Source: Streptomyces sp. NBC_01549
GTDB taxonomy: Bacteria > Actinomycetota > Actinomycetes > Streptomycetales > Streptomycetaceae
DNA length: 64,000 bases
Reading direction: 5' to 3'
Assembly (NCBI RefSeq): GCF_026339955.1
Contig: NZ_JAPEPW010000001.1
Coordinates: forward strand, 4,707,001-4,771,000
Shown: positions 40,675 through 49,457 of the stretch, one piece after another
Layout: each line of letters opens with the position of its first letter
How positions within the stretch are numbered: position 1 is the first letter of the stretch
Program-made: the position numbers and the translations under genes
The notes under the pieces: generated by a model
Told to the model about the DNA's origin: nothing
The model's database searches: none
What the model saw: the letters and a program-made list of their open reading frames with translations, nothing else

Positions 40675-41748
40675 CTACGACGTCGGCACCCCGACCTGTT
40701 CCCAGGCCTTCGTGACGGACTGGAGCTCCTCGCCCTCGCCGTACCGGCTCCTGGCCTGGGCGACCGTCAGCTTGGCGAAGTCGGAGAAGCTCGCCTGGGA
40801 CTGGAGCTCGCCGCCGGTGAGGACGTCGTACCAGATCTGCCCGGCGCGCTCCCAGGCGTGGCCGCCGAGGGCCTGGGCGACCAGGTAGAAGGCGTGGTTG
40901 GGGATGCCGGAGTTGATGTGGACACCGCCGTTGTCGCGGCCGGTCTTCACATAGCCGTCCATCGTCGCGGGCTGCGGGTCCTTGCCGAGCGCGTCGTCGT
41001 CGTACGCCGTGCCGGGCTCCTTCATGGAGCGCAGCGCCTTGCCGGTGACGCGCGGGGCGAGCAGGCCCGCGCCGATCAGCCAGTCGGCGTCGGCGGCGGT
41101 CTGGCCGAGTGTGTACTGCTTGATCAGCGAGCCGAAGACGTCCGACATGGACTCGTTCAGGGCGCCCGGCTGGCCGAAGTAGGTGAGGTTCGCCGTGTAC
41201 TGGGTGACGCCGTGGGTCAGCTCGTGGCCGATGACGTCGACGGGGATGGTGAAGTCGAGGAAGATCTCGCCGTCGCCGTCGCCGAACACCATCTGCTCGC
41301 CGTTCCAGAAGGCGTTGTTGTAGTCGACGTCGAAGTGCACGCTCGCGTCGAGGGGCAGGCCCTCGCCGTTGATGGAGTTGCGGGCGTAGGCGTTCAGGTA
41401 GAGCTCGAAGGTGGCGCCCAGCCCGGCGTAGGCGCGGTTGACGGTGGCGTCCTTGCCGGGCTTGTCGGCCTCGCCGCGGACCTTCTTGCCCGGCAGGTCC
41501 TGGTGGTGCTTGGCGTCGTAGATGGTGCGCTGCGGCTTGTCCGCGGGCGCGCCCTGGGGCGGGGCCAGGGCGGGCGCGCCGATGACCGTGGTCAGCCGGC
41601 GGTGGGTGCGCTCGAAGGCGTCGCGCTCCAGGGTGCGGCGCGCGGGCCCGGAGAGCGCGGGGTCCTCGTGCTGGGCCAGCGTGTCGAGGACGTGGGGCGG
41701 CACGATGGTGCAGAAGACAGGCTCGAAGCCTGCCGGGTTCGCGGTCAT
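40675..41748 (-). CDS. Protealysin-like M4 metalloprotease
   Basis: A 357-aa protein. The short propeptide carries PPHVLDTLA, the PPL/PPH-type motif of protealysins. The catalytic domain has VIGHELTHGVTQY (zinc His pair and catalytic Glu), GALNESMSDVFG (third zinc ligand Glu) and NGGVHINSGIPNHAFYL (active-site His region). There is no signal peptide, in line with protealysins, which are not exported by Sec. ATG 41748 (MTANPAGFEP) is used; ATG 41784 is possible. It is divergent from leuA. Confidence 0.9.
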   Translation of the reverse strand: MTANPAGFEPVFCTIVPPHVLDTLAQHEDPALSGPARRTLERDAFERTHRRLTTVIGAPALAPPQGAPADKPQRTIYDAKHHQDLPGKKVRGEADKPGKDATVNRAYAGLGATFELYLNAYARNSINGEGLPLDASVHFDVDYNNAFWNGEQMVFGDGDGEIFLDFTIPVDVIGHELTHGVTQYTANLTYFGQPGALNESMSDVFGSLIKQYTLGQTAADADWLIGAGLLAPRVTGKALRSMKEPGTAYDDDALGKDPQPATMDGYVKTGRDNGGVHINSGIPNHAFYLVAQALGGHAWERAGQIWYDVLTGGELQSQASFSDFAKLTVAQARSRYGEGEELQSVTKAWEQVGVPTS

Positions 41749-41971
41749 GCCCGGCACAATTGCACTGAGTGACGCCACTGTCACTACTGGCGACCAAGAT
41801 CGTGTGAAATGCGGCGATAAGGATCCTCGGAGTCCGCTCGTCAGTGGTATGAGGCTTCACTCTGAGTGGCGTGCCGCACGTTTTGTCTGGTTTCTTCCTT
41901 ATGTGGCCGGGATCCCGCATACTGATACAGCCCTCCGGAGAGAGTGAGGCTCGGCTAGGCTGCGGAGCATC

Positions 41972-42019
41972 ATGCGTATCGGGCTGCTTCTCCTTAGCTG
42001 CCGCGGCGAGGGCCTGTAG
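41972..42019 (+). CDS. leuL: leuA leader peptide
   Basis: ATG CGT ATC GGG, then four leucine codons in a row (CTG CTT CTC CTT), ending ...GEGL and TAG: MRIGLLLLSCRGEGL. A GGAG precedes it by four to five bases. A run of Leu codons just upstream of the leucine biosynthesis gene is the hallmark of an attenuation leader, as described for Streptomyces leuA. TAGGCT at 41956-41961 could be a -10 only a few bases before the start. Confidence 0.85.
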   Translation: MRIGLLLLSCRGEGL

Positions 42020-42078
42020 TCGAGGCCGACCCCCTCCCCGCGGAGTTCGGCGTTGCGCCGTCGGCCGTCCTTCCGGAC
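42001..42078 (+). promoter_or_regulatory. leuA leader with alternative stems
   Basis: CCGCGG at 42001-42006 can pair with CCGCGG at 42038-42043, flanked by GAGGG and CCCTC. Nested inside is GGCCT...AGGCC (42011-42026). Downstream are CGGCG-TTG-CGCCG (42048-42060) and GTCC-TTCC-GGAC (42067-42078). A ribosome stalled on the Leu codons or released at the TAG would expose different stems. There is no T-tract, so control could be on transcription or on translation. Confidence 0.55.
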
Positions 42079-42101
42079 ACCCTCTGAGGAGCCCACGCAT
42101 C

Positions 42102-43823
42102 ATGCCGAACTTCCAGCAGTCCACCTCTATGCCGGTTCACAAGTACGGCAAGTACGAGCAGGTGGACATCCCGGACCGCACCTGGCCGGACAACCGTGTC
42201 ACCGTCGCCCCCCGCTGGCTGTCGACGGACCTGCGGGACGGCAACCAGGCGCTCATCGACCCGATGTCCCCGGCCCGCAAGCGCGAGATGTTCGACCTGC
42301 TCGTGAAGATGGGTTACAAGGAGATCGAGGTCGGCTTCCCGGCCTCCGGACAGACCGACTTCGACTTCGTCCGTTCGATCATCGAGGACGAGACCGCGAT
42401 CCCGGACGACGTCACGATCTCCGTGCTGACCCAGGCCCGCGAGGACCTGATCGAGCGCACGGTGGAGTCCCTGATCGGCGCCAAGCGCGCCACGGTCCAC
42501 CTGTACAACGCGACGGCCCCGGTCTTCCGCCGGGTCGTCTTCCGCGGCTCCAAGGACCAGATCAAGCAGATCGCCGTCGACGGCACGCGACTGGTCATGG
42601 AGTACGCCGAGAAGCTGCTCGACGAGCGGACGACGTTCGGCTACCAGTACAGCCCCGAGATCTTCACCGACACCGAGCTGGACTTCGCCCTGGAGGTCTG
42701 CGAGGCCGTCATGGACGTCTGGCAGCCGGGTCCGGACCGCGAGATCATCCTCAACCTGCCCGCCACGGTGGAGCGTTCGACGCCGTCCACGCACGCGGAC
42801 CGCTTCGAGTGGATGTCGCGCAACCTGTCCCGCCGCGAGTACGTCTGCCTGTCCGTCCACCCGCACAACGACCGGGGTACGGCCGTCGCCGCCGCCGAGC
42901 TGGCCCTGATGGCCGGCGCCGACCGCATCGAGGGCTGTCTGTTCGGCCAGGGCGAGCGCACCGGCAACGTCGACCTGGTCACGCTGGGCATGAACCTGTT
43001 CTCGCAGGGCGTCGACCCGCAGATCGACTTCTCGAACATCGACGAGGTCCGCCGCACCGCCGAGTACTGCAACCAGATGGAGGTCCACGCCCGCCACCCG
43101 TACGTCGGCGACCTCGTCTACACCTCCTTCTCCGGCTCCCACCAGGACGCCATCAAGAAGGGCTTCGACGCCATGGAGGCGGACGCCGCCGCGAAGGGCG
43201 TCACCGTCGACGACATCGAGTGGGCCGTCCCGTACCTGCCGATCGACCCGAAGGACGTCGGCCGTTCGTACGAGGCCGTGATCCGCGTCAACTCGCAGTC
43301 CGGCAAGGGCGGCATCGCGTACGTCCTGAAGAACGACCACAAGCTGGACCTGCCGCGCCGGATGCAGATCGAGTTCTCGAAGATCATCCAGGCGAAGACG
43401 GACGCCGAGGGCGGCGAGGTCACCCCGAAGGACATCTGGGCGGTCTTCCAGGACGAGTACCTGCCGAACCCCGGCAACGCGTGGGGCCGTATCCAGGTCA
43501 AGGCCGGCCAGACCACGACCGACCGCGACGGCGTCGACTCGCTGACCGTCGAGGCCTCGGTGGACGGCACCGGCACCGTCCTGACCGGTACTGGCAACGG
43601 TCCGATCTCCGCGTTCTTCGACGCCCTGCAGTCCGTCGGCATCGACGTACGCCTCCTGGACTACCAGGAGCACACGATGAGCGAGGGCGCCTCCGCGCAG
43701 GCGGCCTCGTACATCGAGTGCGCGATCGGCGACAAGGTCCTGTGGGGAATCGGCATCGACGCGAATACGACACGCGCGTCGCTGAAGGCCGTGGTCTCGG
43801 CGGTCAACCGCGCGGCCCGCTGA
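42102..43823 (+). CDS. leuA: 2-isopropylmalate synthase
   Basis: A 573-aa protein. The catalytic TIM barrel has STDLRDGNQALIDPM (metal Asp), VGFPASGQTDFDFVR and SVHPHNDRGTAVAAAELAL (metal H-x-H). The C-terminal regulatory domain has NGPISAFFDAL and GIGIDANTTRASLKAV, with leucine feedback expected. It condenses acetyl-CoA with 2-oxoisovalerate, the first committed step to leucine. ATG 42102 follows GAGGAG; the long upstream frame runs through the leader and is rejected. Confidence 0.96.
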   Translation: MPNFQQSTSMPVHKYGKYEQVDIPDRTWPDNRVTVAPRWLSTDLRDGNQALIDPMSPARKREMFDLLVKMGYKEIEVGFPASGQTDFDFVRSIIEDETAIPDDVTISVLTQAREDLIERTVESLIGAKRATVHLYNATAPVFRRVVFRGSKDQIKQIAVDGTRLVMEYAEKLLDERTTFGYQYSPEIFTDTELDFALEVCEAVMDVWQPGPDREIILNLPATVERSTPSTHADRFEWMSRNLSRREYVCLSVHPHNDRGTAVAAAELALMAGADRIEGCLFGQGERTGNVDLVTLGMNLFSQGVDPQIDFSNIDEVRRTAEYCNQMEVHARHPYVGDLVYTSFSGSHQDAIKKGFDAMEADAAAKGVTVDDIEWAVPYLPIDPKDVGRSYEAVIRVNSQSGKGGIAYVLKNDHKLDLPRRMQIEFSKIIQAKTDAEGGEVTPKDIWAVFQDEYLPNPGNAWGRIQVKAGQTTTDRDGVDSLTVEASVDGTGTVLTGTGNGPISAFFDALQSVGIDVRLLDYQEHTMSEGASAQAASYIECAIGDKVLWGIGIDANTTRASLKAVVSAVNRAAR

Positions 43824-43842
43824 GGACTTTGACCGGCACTTT

Positions 43843-43880
43843 CGGGGCCCCGTCCGCCTTTCGAGGCGGGCGGGGCCCCG
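43843..43880. terminator. Terminator after leuA
   Basis: A 16-bp stem with one G-U pair (CGGGGCCCCGTCCGCC against GGCGGGCGGGGCCCCG) and the loop TTTCGA, 20 bases after the leuA stop. Confidence 0.85.
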
Positions 43881-44009
43881 TCGTATACCGGCCAATAGCC
43901 GTGGAGATCACGGAAAGGTCTCGTCCAAGGTACTGACTCCGCATCAACAATGTGGCTAACATCACGCCAGCGCGGCGATGTTGCCGCGGGGTTACGGAGG
44001 TGTGCGAGC

Positions 44010-44705
44010 GTGCTGCCAGGATGGGGACGAAACGGTCGTGCAGTGCAGATTTCCCGCATCCTAGGCACCCGTACCGCGTGGACCACCATGGGGGACGGCG
44101 AGTTCTTCTGCCCGGGCTGCGGGGGCGACCGCAACTACCAGCGGCTCACCGGCCGCCGCCGCTTCACCCTCCTCGGCGTCCCCGTCCTGCCGCGCGGCGA
44201 CACGGGTCCCGTCGTCGAGTGCGCCGCCTGCGGTCACCACTACGGCGCGGACGTCCTCGACCATCCGACCACCACCCGCTTCTCGGCGATGCTCCGCGAC
44301 GCCGTCCACACCGTCGCGCTCGCCGTGCTCGCCGCCGGCGGCACCTGCTCCCGTACGTCCCTGGAGACCGCGGCGACCGCGGTGCGCTCGGCCGGCTTCG
44401 ACGACTGCACGCAGGACCAGCTCGGCGCCCTCGTCGAGGCGCTCGCCGCGGACACGGGCCGGATCTTCGGGGAACCGTGCGGGGCGGGGCTCGCCATAGA
44501 GCTGCACGAGGCCCTGGACCCGCTGGCGCCGCACCTCGCCGCGACGGGACGCGAGTCGATCCTGCTCCAGGGGGCCCGGATCGCCCTGGCGGACGGCCCG
44601 TACACGACCGCCGAGCGGGACGTCCTCGCCACCGTGGGCGCGGCGCTGACGATCTGTGCGGACGACGTGACGCGACTGCTGGCGGCGGCGCGTACGCCGT
44701 CGTAG
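44010..44705 (+). CDS. TerB-like domain protein with zinc ribbon
   Basis: A 231-aa protein. The N-terminus has two CxxC pairs (FFCPGCGGDRNYQRL and ECAACGHHYG), a zinc ribbon. The C-terminal helical part (AMLRDAVHTVALAVLAAGG, ILLQGARIALADGPYTTAERDVLATVGAAL) resembles TerB/DjlA-type tellurite domains. Function unknown. GTG 44010 is chosen for GGAGG nine bases upstream. It stands between leuA and the sialidase gene. Confidence 0.75.
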   Translation: MLPGWGRNGRAVQISRILGTRTAWTTMGDGEFFCPGCGGDRNYQRLTGRRRFTLLGVPVLPRGDTGPVVECAACGHHYGADVLDHPTTTRFSAMLRDAVHTVALAVLAAGGTCSRTSLETAATAVRSAGFDDCTQDQLGALVEALAADTGRIFGEPCGAGLAIELHEALDPLAPHLAATGRESILLQGARIALADGPYTTAERDVLATVGAALTICADDVTRLLAAARTPS

Positions 44706-44801
44706 TGACGGGGCGGGAGCGGCGAGCGGTGACTCAGGGTACGGTGTGAGCGACACAGTGTAACGAGTCTCTCGTGTCGCGCGGGGGAGAGCGAGGATCC
44801 C

Positions 44802-46001
44802 CTGAGACGCTGCCTCGTCGCCGCACTGGCCATCGGCCTCCTCGCCTCCGGGGCCGGCGTCGCGTTCGCCGCCGCCCCCGGTCCCCGTACCGACTGCGCC
44901 TCCTCCGTGCCGTACACCGCGGGCGAGGGCGGCTACGACACCTACCGCATCCCGGCGGTCCTCATCACCCGTGTGGGCACGGTGCTCGCTTTCGCCGAGG
45001 GGCGGTACGACGGCGCGGGCGACAGCGGCCACATCGACGTCGTCCTCAGACGCTCCACCGACGGCGGCTGTACGTGGGGTTCGCCGCGGGTCGTCACGGC
45101 CGGGGGCGGCGACACCCGGGGCAACCCGGCGCCGGTCGTGGACCCGCGCACCGGCCGGATCGTGCTGGTGACGTCCTACAACAGCGGTGCGGCGACCGAG
45201 GCGCGGATCATGCGGGGCGAGGTCGCGGCGCGCCAGAGCCGCCGCGTGTTCGTGCAGACGAGCCACGACGACGGCGTGCGGTTCTCCGCTCCCCGGGACA
45301 TCACGGCCGAGGTGAAGCCGCCGGGCTGGCGCTGGTACGCGACGGGCCCGGGCCATGCGATCGCCCTGCGCCATGGCCCGCACGCCGGCCGTCTGATCGT
45401 CCCCGCGAACCACTCCGCCGCCCCGCCCAAGGGCTCGACCGACACGGGCCGGGAGGCCAAGTACTACGGGGCGCACGCGATCTACTCCGACGACGGCGGC
45501 CGCACCTGGCACCTGGGCTTCACCGACCGCACCTATGACGGCCGCGTGGACGCCAACGAGAGCGGCGTGGCCGAACTCCCCGACGGGCGGCTGTACTTCA
45601 GCGCCCGCGACCAGGGCGGCACCACCCCCGGCAACCGCCTGGACACCTACTCCAGCGACGGTGGCGAGACCCTGGACCGCCCCTACGCGATCCAGCCCAC
45701 CCTGGACGCCGTCCCCGTCGTCCAGGGCAGCGTCCTCCAACTGTCCGGCGCCCACGCCCCCTTGCTCTTCTCGGCCCCTTCCGTGGCCAACGCCCGGCGC
45801 TCGATGGCGCTGTGGCGAAGCACGGACGGCGGCGCCACCTTCACCAAGGCGATGACGCTCTCCTCCGCATGGGCCGCCTACTCGGACCTGGTGGACCTCG
45901 GGCACGACCGGGTCGGCATCCTGTACGAGACGGGCTCGACACGGCCGTACGACAGGATCGAGTTCCGCCGTCCGCGCTGGACGGCTTCGCCCGTCAGGTG
46001 A
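44802..46001 (+). CDS. Exo-alpha-sialidase (GH33), start codon unusual
   Basis: A 399-aa protein if read from CTG 44802. The sialidase part has the YRIP motif (DTYRIPAVLI), Asp boxes STDGGCTW, SDDGGRTW, SSDGGETL and STDGGATF, and catalytic-region residues (YETGSTRPYDRIEF). Reading from CTG gives a signal peptide (RRCLVAALAIGLLASGAGVAFA-AAP) with GAGG a few bases upstream. The first standard start in frame is GTG 44907, which would remove the signal peptide and leave a cytoplasmic protein. An ATG-to-CTG change is likely. It would release sialic acid from glycans outside the cell. Confidence 0.78.
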   Translation: MRRCLVAALAIGLLASGAGVAFAAAPGPRTDCASSVPYTAGEGGYDTYRIPAVLITRVGTVLAFAEGRYDGAGDSGHIDVVLRRSTDGGCTWGSPRVVTAGGGDTRGNPAPVVDPRTGRIVLVTSYNSGAATEARIMRGEVAARQSRRVFVQTSHDDGVRFSAPRDITAEVKPPGWRWYATGPGHAIALRHGPHAGRLIVPANHSAAPPKGSTDTGREAKYYGAHAIYSDDGGRTWHLGFTDRTYDGRVDANESGVAELPDGRLYFSARDQGGTTPGNRLDTYSSDGGETLDRPYAIQPTLDAVPVVQGSVLQLSGAHAPLLFSAPSVANARRSMALWRSTDGGATFTKAMTLSSAWAAYSDLVDLGHDRVGILYETGSTRPYDRIEFRRPRWTASPVR

Positions 46002-46030
46002 ACGCGGCCATGTCCTCGAACCCGCTCTCG

Positions 46031-46966
46031 TCAGAGCAGGCCCGCTCCCGCCAGGTATTTCCCCACCCGTTCCACCTCCGCCTCCGACAGCGGCACCTGC
46101 GGCTCCGCCGTGGCCGGACAGGCGATGACGCCCCGCAGGTGCAGCGCCGCCTTGAACGCCCCGAGCGCCGACGAACCGCCGCCCATCCGGGCGGGGTCCC
46201 CCACCCCGACCATTCCGAACAGCCCGCACAGCCGCTCCTGTTCGGCCCGCGCCCGCTCCCAGACGCCCCCTCGGCAGAGCCGGTCGAGCCGCACGTACCC
46301 GTGCGGGTCGACGTTGGCGAGACCGGGCACGGCCCCGTCCGCCCCGAGGGCGAGCGCGGAGTCGACGACGAGTTCGGACCCGGTGAGAGCGGTGAAACCG
46401 GTGATGTCGGGGCGGGCGCGGGCGCCCGTGACGACCGCGCGGAAGGCGGCGAGGTCGCCGCTGGAGTCCTTCAGACCGGTCAGCACGCCCTCCGCGGCGA
46501 GGGACAGGACCAGCTCCGGGTCCAGCTTGGTGTGGACGGACACCGGGATGTCGTAGGCGAAGACGGGCACGGCCGAACGGGCGGCGACCAGGCGGAAGTG
46601 GCGCGCGATCTCCGCCGGATGGGTGCGGGCGTAGAAGGGGGCGGTCGCCACGATCGCGTCCGCGCCCGCCGCCGTCACATACGCCACATGGTCCAGCACC
46701 CTCGGCGTGGTCATGTCGATCACCCCGGCCAGCACGGGGAGTGCGCCGCTCACATGGGCGACCACCGTCTCCACCACCAGCCGCCGCTGGGCGTCCGTCA
46801 GGAACGCCGCCTCCGAGGACGAACCGAGGACGAACAGGCCGTCGACGCCCCCCTCCACCAGATGGTCCACGAGCCTGACGAGCGAAGGGACGTCCACCTC
46901 GCGGTCCGGTGTCAGGGGCGTGCAGACGGGCGGAACGACACCGGTCAGCGGGGTGGGGATCGGCAT
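46031..46966 (-). CDS. DHDPS/N-acetylneuraminate lyase family protein
   Basis: A 311-aa TIM-barrel aldolase: VVPPVCTPLTPDREVD, GLFVLGSSSEAAFLT (the GxxxE motif region), FAYDIPVS with the catalytic Tyr, and the Schiff-base Lys in LTGLKDSSGD. The family holds DapA, NanA and related lyases. Beside a sialidase gene, N-acetylneuraminate lyase is the likely role (inference). It is followed upstream, on the same strand, by the remains of a peptide-type ABC transporter gene. Confidence 0.87.
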   Translation of the reverse strand: MPIPTPLTGVVPPVCTPLTPDREVDVPSLVRLVDHLVEGGVDGLFVLGSSSEAAFLTDAQRRLVVETVVAHVSGALPVLAGVIDMTTPRVLDHVAYVTAAGADAIVATAPFYARTHPAEIARHFRLVAARSAVPVFAYDIPVSVHTKLDPELVLSLAAEGVLTGLKDSSGDLAAFRAVVTGARARPDITGFTALTGSELVVDSALALGADGAVPGLANVDPHGYVRLDRLCRGGVWERARAEQERLCGLFGMVGVGDPARMGGGSSALGAFKAALHLRGVIACPATAEPQVPLSEAEVERVGKYLAGAGLL

Positions 46967-46985
46967 GAAGGCTCCCTCGGGACGA

Positions 46986-47822
46986 TCAAGGCTGCTGCTG
47001 GGCGGGGATGTCGGCCACGGCGGGCGCGGCGGACCCGGCCTGGGCCACCAGGTCGCGCGTCGACTGGTCCTCCGTCACAGGATGGTGGCACCGGAAGCGG
47101 TGGTCCGACGTCGACGCGGCCGTGAAGTCCGACATCACGCGCACGCACTCCTCGTCGGCCTTCCAGCAGCGGGTGCGGAACGGACAGCCGGTGGGCGGGT
47201 GCGTGGCCGAGGGCACCGGGCCCACCAGCGGGATCGGATCGATCGGGTCCAGGAGACCGGGCGTGGCGGAGAAGAGGGCCCGCGTGTACGGGTGCCGGGC
47301 GCGGTCGGTGACCTCGGTGGCCGGGGACTCCTCCACGATCCGGCCCAGGTACATCGTGATCACCCGGTCGCTCATCCTGCGTACCGTCTGGATGTCGTGC
47401 GAGATGAAGACCAGAGCCAGGTTCAGGCGCTTCCTCAGGTCCAGCAGGAGGTTGAGGATCTGGGCGCGGACCGAGACGTCCAGCGCGCTCGTCGGCTCGT
47501 CCGCCACCACCAGGTCCGGGTCCAGGGCCAGCGCGCGCGATGGCCACCCGCTGGCGCTGACCGCCGGACAGCTGACCGGGCAGCACGTCCGCCAGGGCGC
47601 GGGGAGGCCCACCAGGGACATCAGCTCCCGCACCCGGTCCTCCCGTTCCCGTGCCGTGCCGCGCCGGTGCACGTCCAGGGGGTCCGGCAGGATCCGGCGT
47701 ACGGGCAGGCGCCGGTTCAGGGCCGTCGACGGGTCCTGGAAGACCATGCCCGTGCCGGCGCCGACGGACGCTCGTCGCTCGGCGGGCTTCATCGACCACA
47801 GGTCACGGTCACGGAAGCGCAC
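46986..47822 (-). pseudogene. Decayed oligopeptide ABC transporter ATPase (DppF/OppF type)
   Basis: The 5' end is missing: the frame begins at RFRDRDLWSM, after where Walker A (GxSGxGKS) should be. Q-loop (GMVFQDPSTALNRRL), Walker B (LVVADEPTSALDVSVRAQ), H-loop (VFISHDIQTV) and the C-terminal OppF domain (HPYTRALFSATP, CPFRTRC) remain. Between them the ABC signature is out of frame. One base is lost after VGLP (near 47608) and two near 47537, so LSGGQRQRVAIARA becomes an unrelated string (SCPAVSASGWPSRA). The shift is compensated and the rest reads on. The protein could not bind or hydrolyse ATP. The GTG start lies at the deletion junction. Confidence 0.88.
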
Positions 47823-47825
47823 TGG
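47815..47825. other. Deletion junction between ABC and GntR genes
   Basis: The two divergently arranged truncated genes meet here. To the left is a minus-strand ABC ATPase gene lacking its first part; to the right is a plus-strand FCD-domain regulator gene lacking its DNA-binding part. A single deletion that removed the transporter's other genes and both 5' ends explains this best. Confidence 0.75.
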
Positions 47826-48210
47826 AGGAGGGGCTGATACGCCGGGTCGCGGCCGTGCTCACCGAGCCGGAACTCGACCGCCTCGAAGCGGTCGTGGCGG
47901 AGATGGAGGAGGCGGGCCGCTCAGGCCGCCCCTTCCCCGAACTCGACCGCGAATTCCACGAGTTGCTGTACGCCTCGCTCGGCAACGCACTCGTGCCACA
48001 GCTTCTGGGCGCCTTCTGGACCGTCATCAGCCGGGTCGCCGGCATACGCGGCTGGACCGACGACCCGGCCCCCGAACTGACCGTCCGCCGCCACGGGACA
48101 TCGTCACCGCCCTGCGCGCCCGCGACGTGGAGGCCGCCCAACGCGCGATGGCCGACCACTTCCGCGGCATCGAGGCGAGGGCGGCCCAGGGGTCCAGGGG
48201 AGTGGGCTGA
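47823..48210 (+). pseudogene. Truncated, frameshifted GntR/FadR-type regulator
   Basis: Only the C-terminal FCD ligand domain remains: LEEGLIRRVAAVLTEPELDRL, FPELDREFHELLYASLGN and FWTVISRVAGIRGW. The N-terminal winged helix is absent. Near 48093 one C appears lost (CCACGGGAC where CCACCGGGAC would restore the frame). The expected end (RDIVTALRARDVEAAQRAM, ADHFRGIEARA) then continues in another frame to 48210. It probably once controlled the adjoining transporter and lyase genes. Confidence 0.85.
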
Positions 48211-48231
48211 CTACTGGGTCCTGTCCGGCCC

Positions 48232-49356
48232 CTAGGCGGTGGCCAGGCGCCACACCTGGAGTTCCTTCGTGTCCTCGGCGATCGTGTACCAGCTGCCGTC
48301 GCCCAGGGTGTTGGGTACGCCGGATGTCGGGAAGGGGTAGGTGACCTCGCCGAGCAGCCGCATGTCCCGCACGTCGACCAGCCAGTGCCGCCCCGCCCCG
48401 TACTCCTCGTCGGCCTCGCTCGTGCCCGCGATGACGGTGTGCTCGTCGAGGAAGCCGCCGTAGTAGTCCCAGCGCACCTCGGGCTCGTCGTTGTCCGGGT
48501 GCAGTGCGGGGTGATCCGGAATGACCTCCTCCGCGTCCAGCTCCGAGACCACCGAGCCGTCCTCGACCCGGTGCAGGGCCAGGGCCTCCTGGTAATGGGT
48601 CACCGTCAGGAAGTGCTCGCCGGACGGGCTCACCGTCATCAGGCAGCGGTCGTCGTCGCCGATCCGGTCGACCGTGAGCCGCTCGCCGTCCCAGCGTCCC
48701 CACAGCAGCGGCACCCCGTCCTGTCCCTCGCCGACGCTCAGCCCCATCTGTCCGGGGTCCGGGTGCGCCACGTGCCCCGAACCGGCGGCCGCGGTCTGGA
48801 TGTCCGCCTGCCCGAGCACCCTCCCGTCCGTGGCGTCCAGCACCAGCCACTCGTCGATCACGTCCGGGTCCTCGTTCCCCGCCGCGAGCGGCCCGCGCAC
48901 ATGGGCCCACACGAGCTTGCCGTCCGCGGAGAAGACCACCGAGCCGCTGTCGGCGTACAAGTGCCCACGGCCGACTGTGCTTTCACCCTTCTCGCCGTAT
49001 TCTTCGAACGAGGCGTGCAGCTCCCGGCAGCTCCCCTCCCAGCAGCCGTGCCGCACTTCCCACAGGGTGGTGCCACGCCGGTCCACCGCCCGCACCGCGT
49101 GCACGCCCGCGAAGACCGCGACGTCCAGCCCCGGCGCCACGGTGCACGTCCCGAAGCGGCGCGGCCACGGCCTCGGGAAGCGGGCCACCGAAGCCTCACC
49201 CGCGAGCGCCGCGGCCAGGTCGTACGCGGCCAGCTGGGTGTCGTCGCCCTGCAGGATCAGCGTCCGGCCCGGCAGGCACCGCTCTCCTGGCAAGCCGGCC
49301 GTGGCCGAGTCCAGCGGGCCGGCGAGCGTGGTGACGAGACGGGCGCTCGCGGACAT
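48232..49356 (-). CDS. WD40/beta-propeller-like protein, unknown function
   Basis: A 374-aa protein with repeated WD-like strands (VHAVRAVDRRGTTLWEVRHG, VVFSADGKLVWAHVRG, HFLTVTHYQEALALHRVEDG, WLVDVRDMRLLGEVTY). No catalytic motif or signal peptide is visible. ATG 49356 with GGAGGA just upstream begins MSASARLVTTLAGP. It sits downstream of the ABC-2 transporter genes on the same strand, separated by 101 bp. Confidence 0.72.
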   Translation of the reverse strand: MSASARLVTTLAGPLDSATAGLPGERCLPGRTLILQGDDTQLAAYDLAAALAGEASVARFPRPWPRRFGTCTVAPGLDVAVFAGVHAVRAVDRRGTTLWEVRHGCWEGSCRELHASFEEYGEKGESTVGRGHLYADSGSVVFSADGKLVWAHVRGPLAAGNEDPDVIDEWLVLDATDGRVLGQADIQTAAAGSGHVAHPDPGQMGLSVGEGQDGVPLLWGRWDGERLTVDRIGDDDRCLMTVSPSGEHFLTVTHYQEALALHRVEDGSVVSELDAEEVIPDHPALHPDNDEPEVRWDYYGGFLDEHTVIAGTSEADEEYGAGRHWLVDVRDMRLLGEVTYPFPTSGVPNTLGDGSWYTIAEDTKELQVWRLATA

Positions 49357-49457
49357 GGTTCCTCCAGTGCGCGTGATGCCGTACGGCGTTGTGTGCGTCG
49401 GATGCACAGTACGGCCGCCCACTGACAACGCCGTACGCGCCCGTCCCGTACGACCTC

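Noticed and set aside
44774..45538. Alternative frame with a GTG start over the sialidase N-terminus
   Set aside because: It has no signal peptide or Asp boxes and is Arg-rich; the sialidase motifs lie in the other frame.
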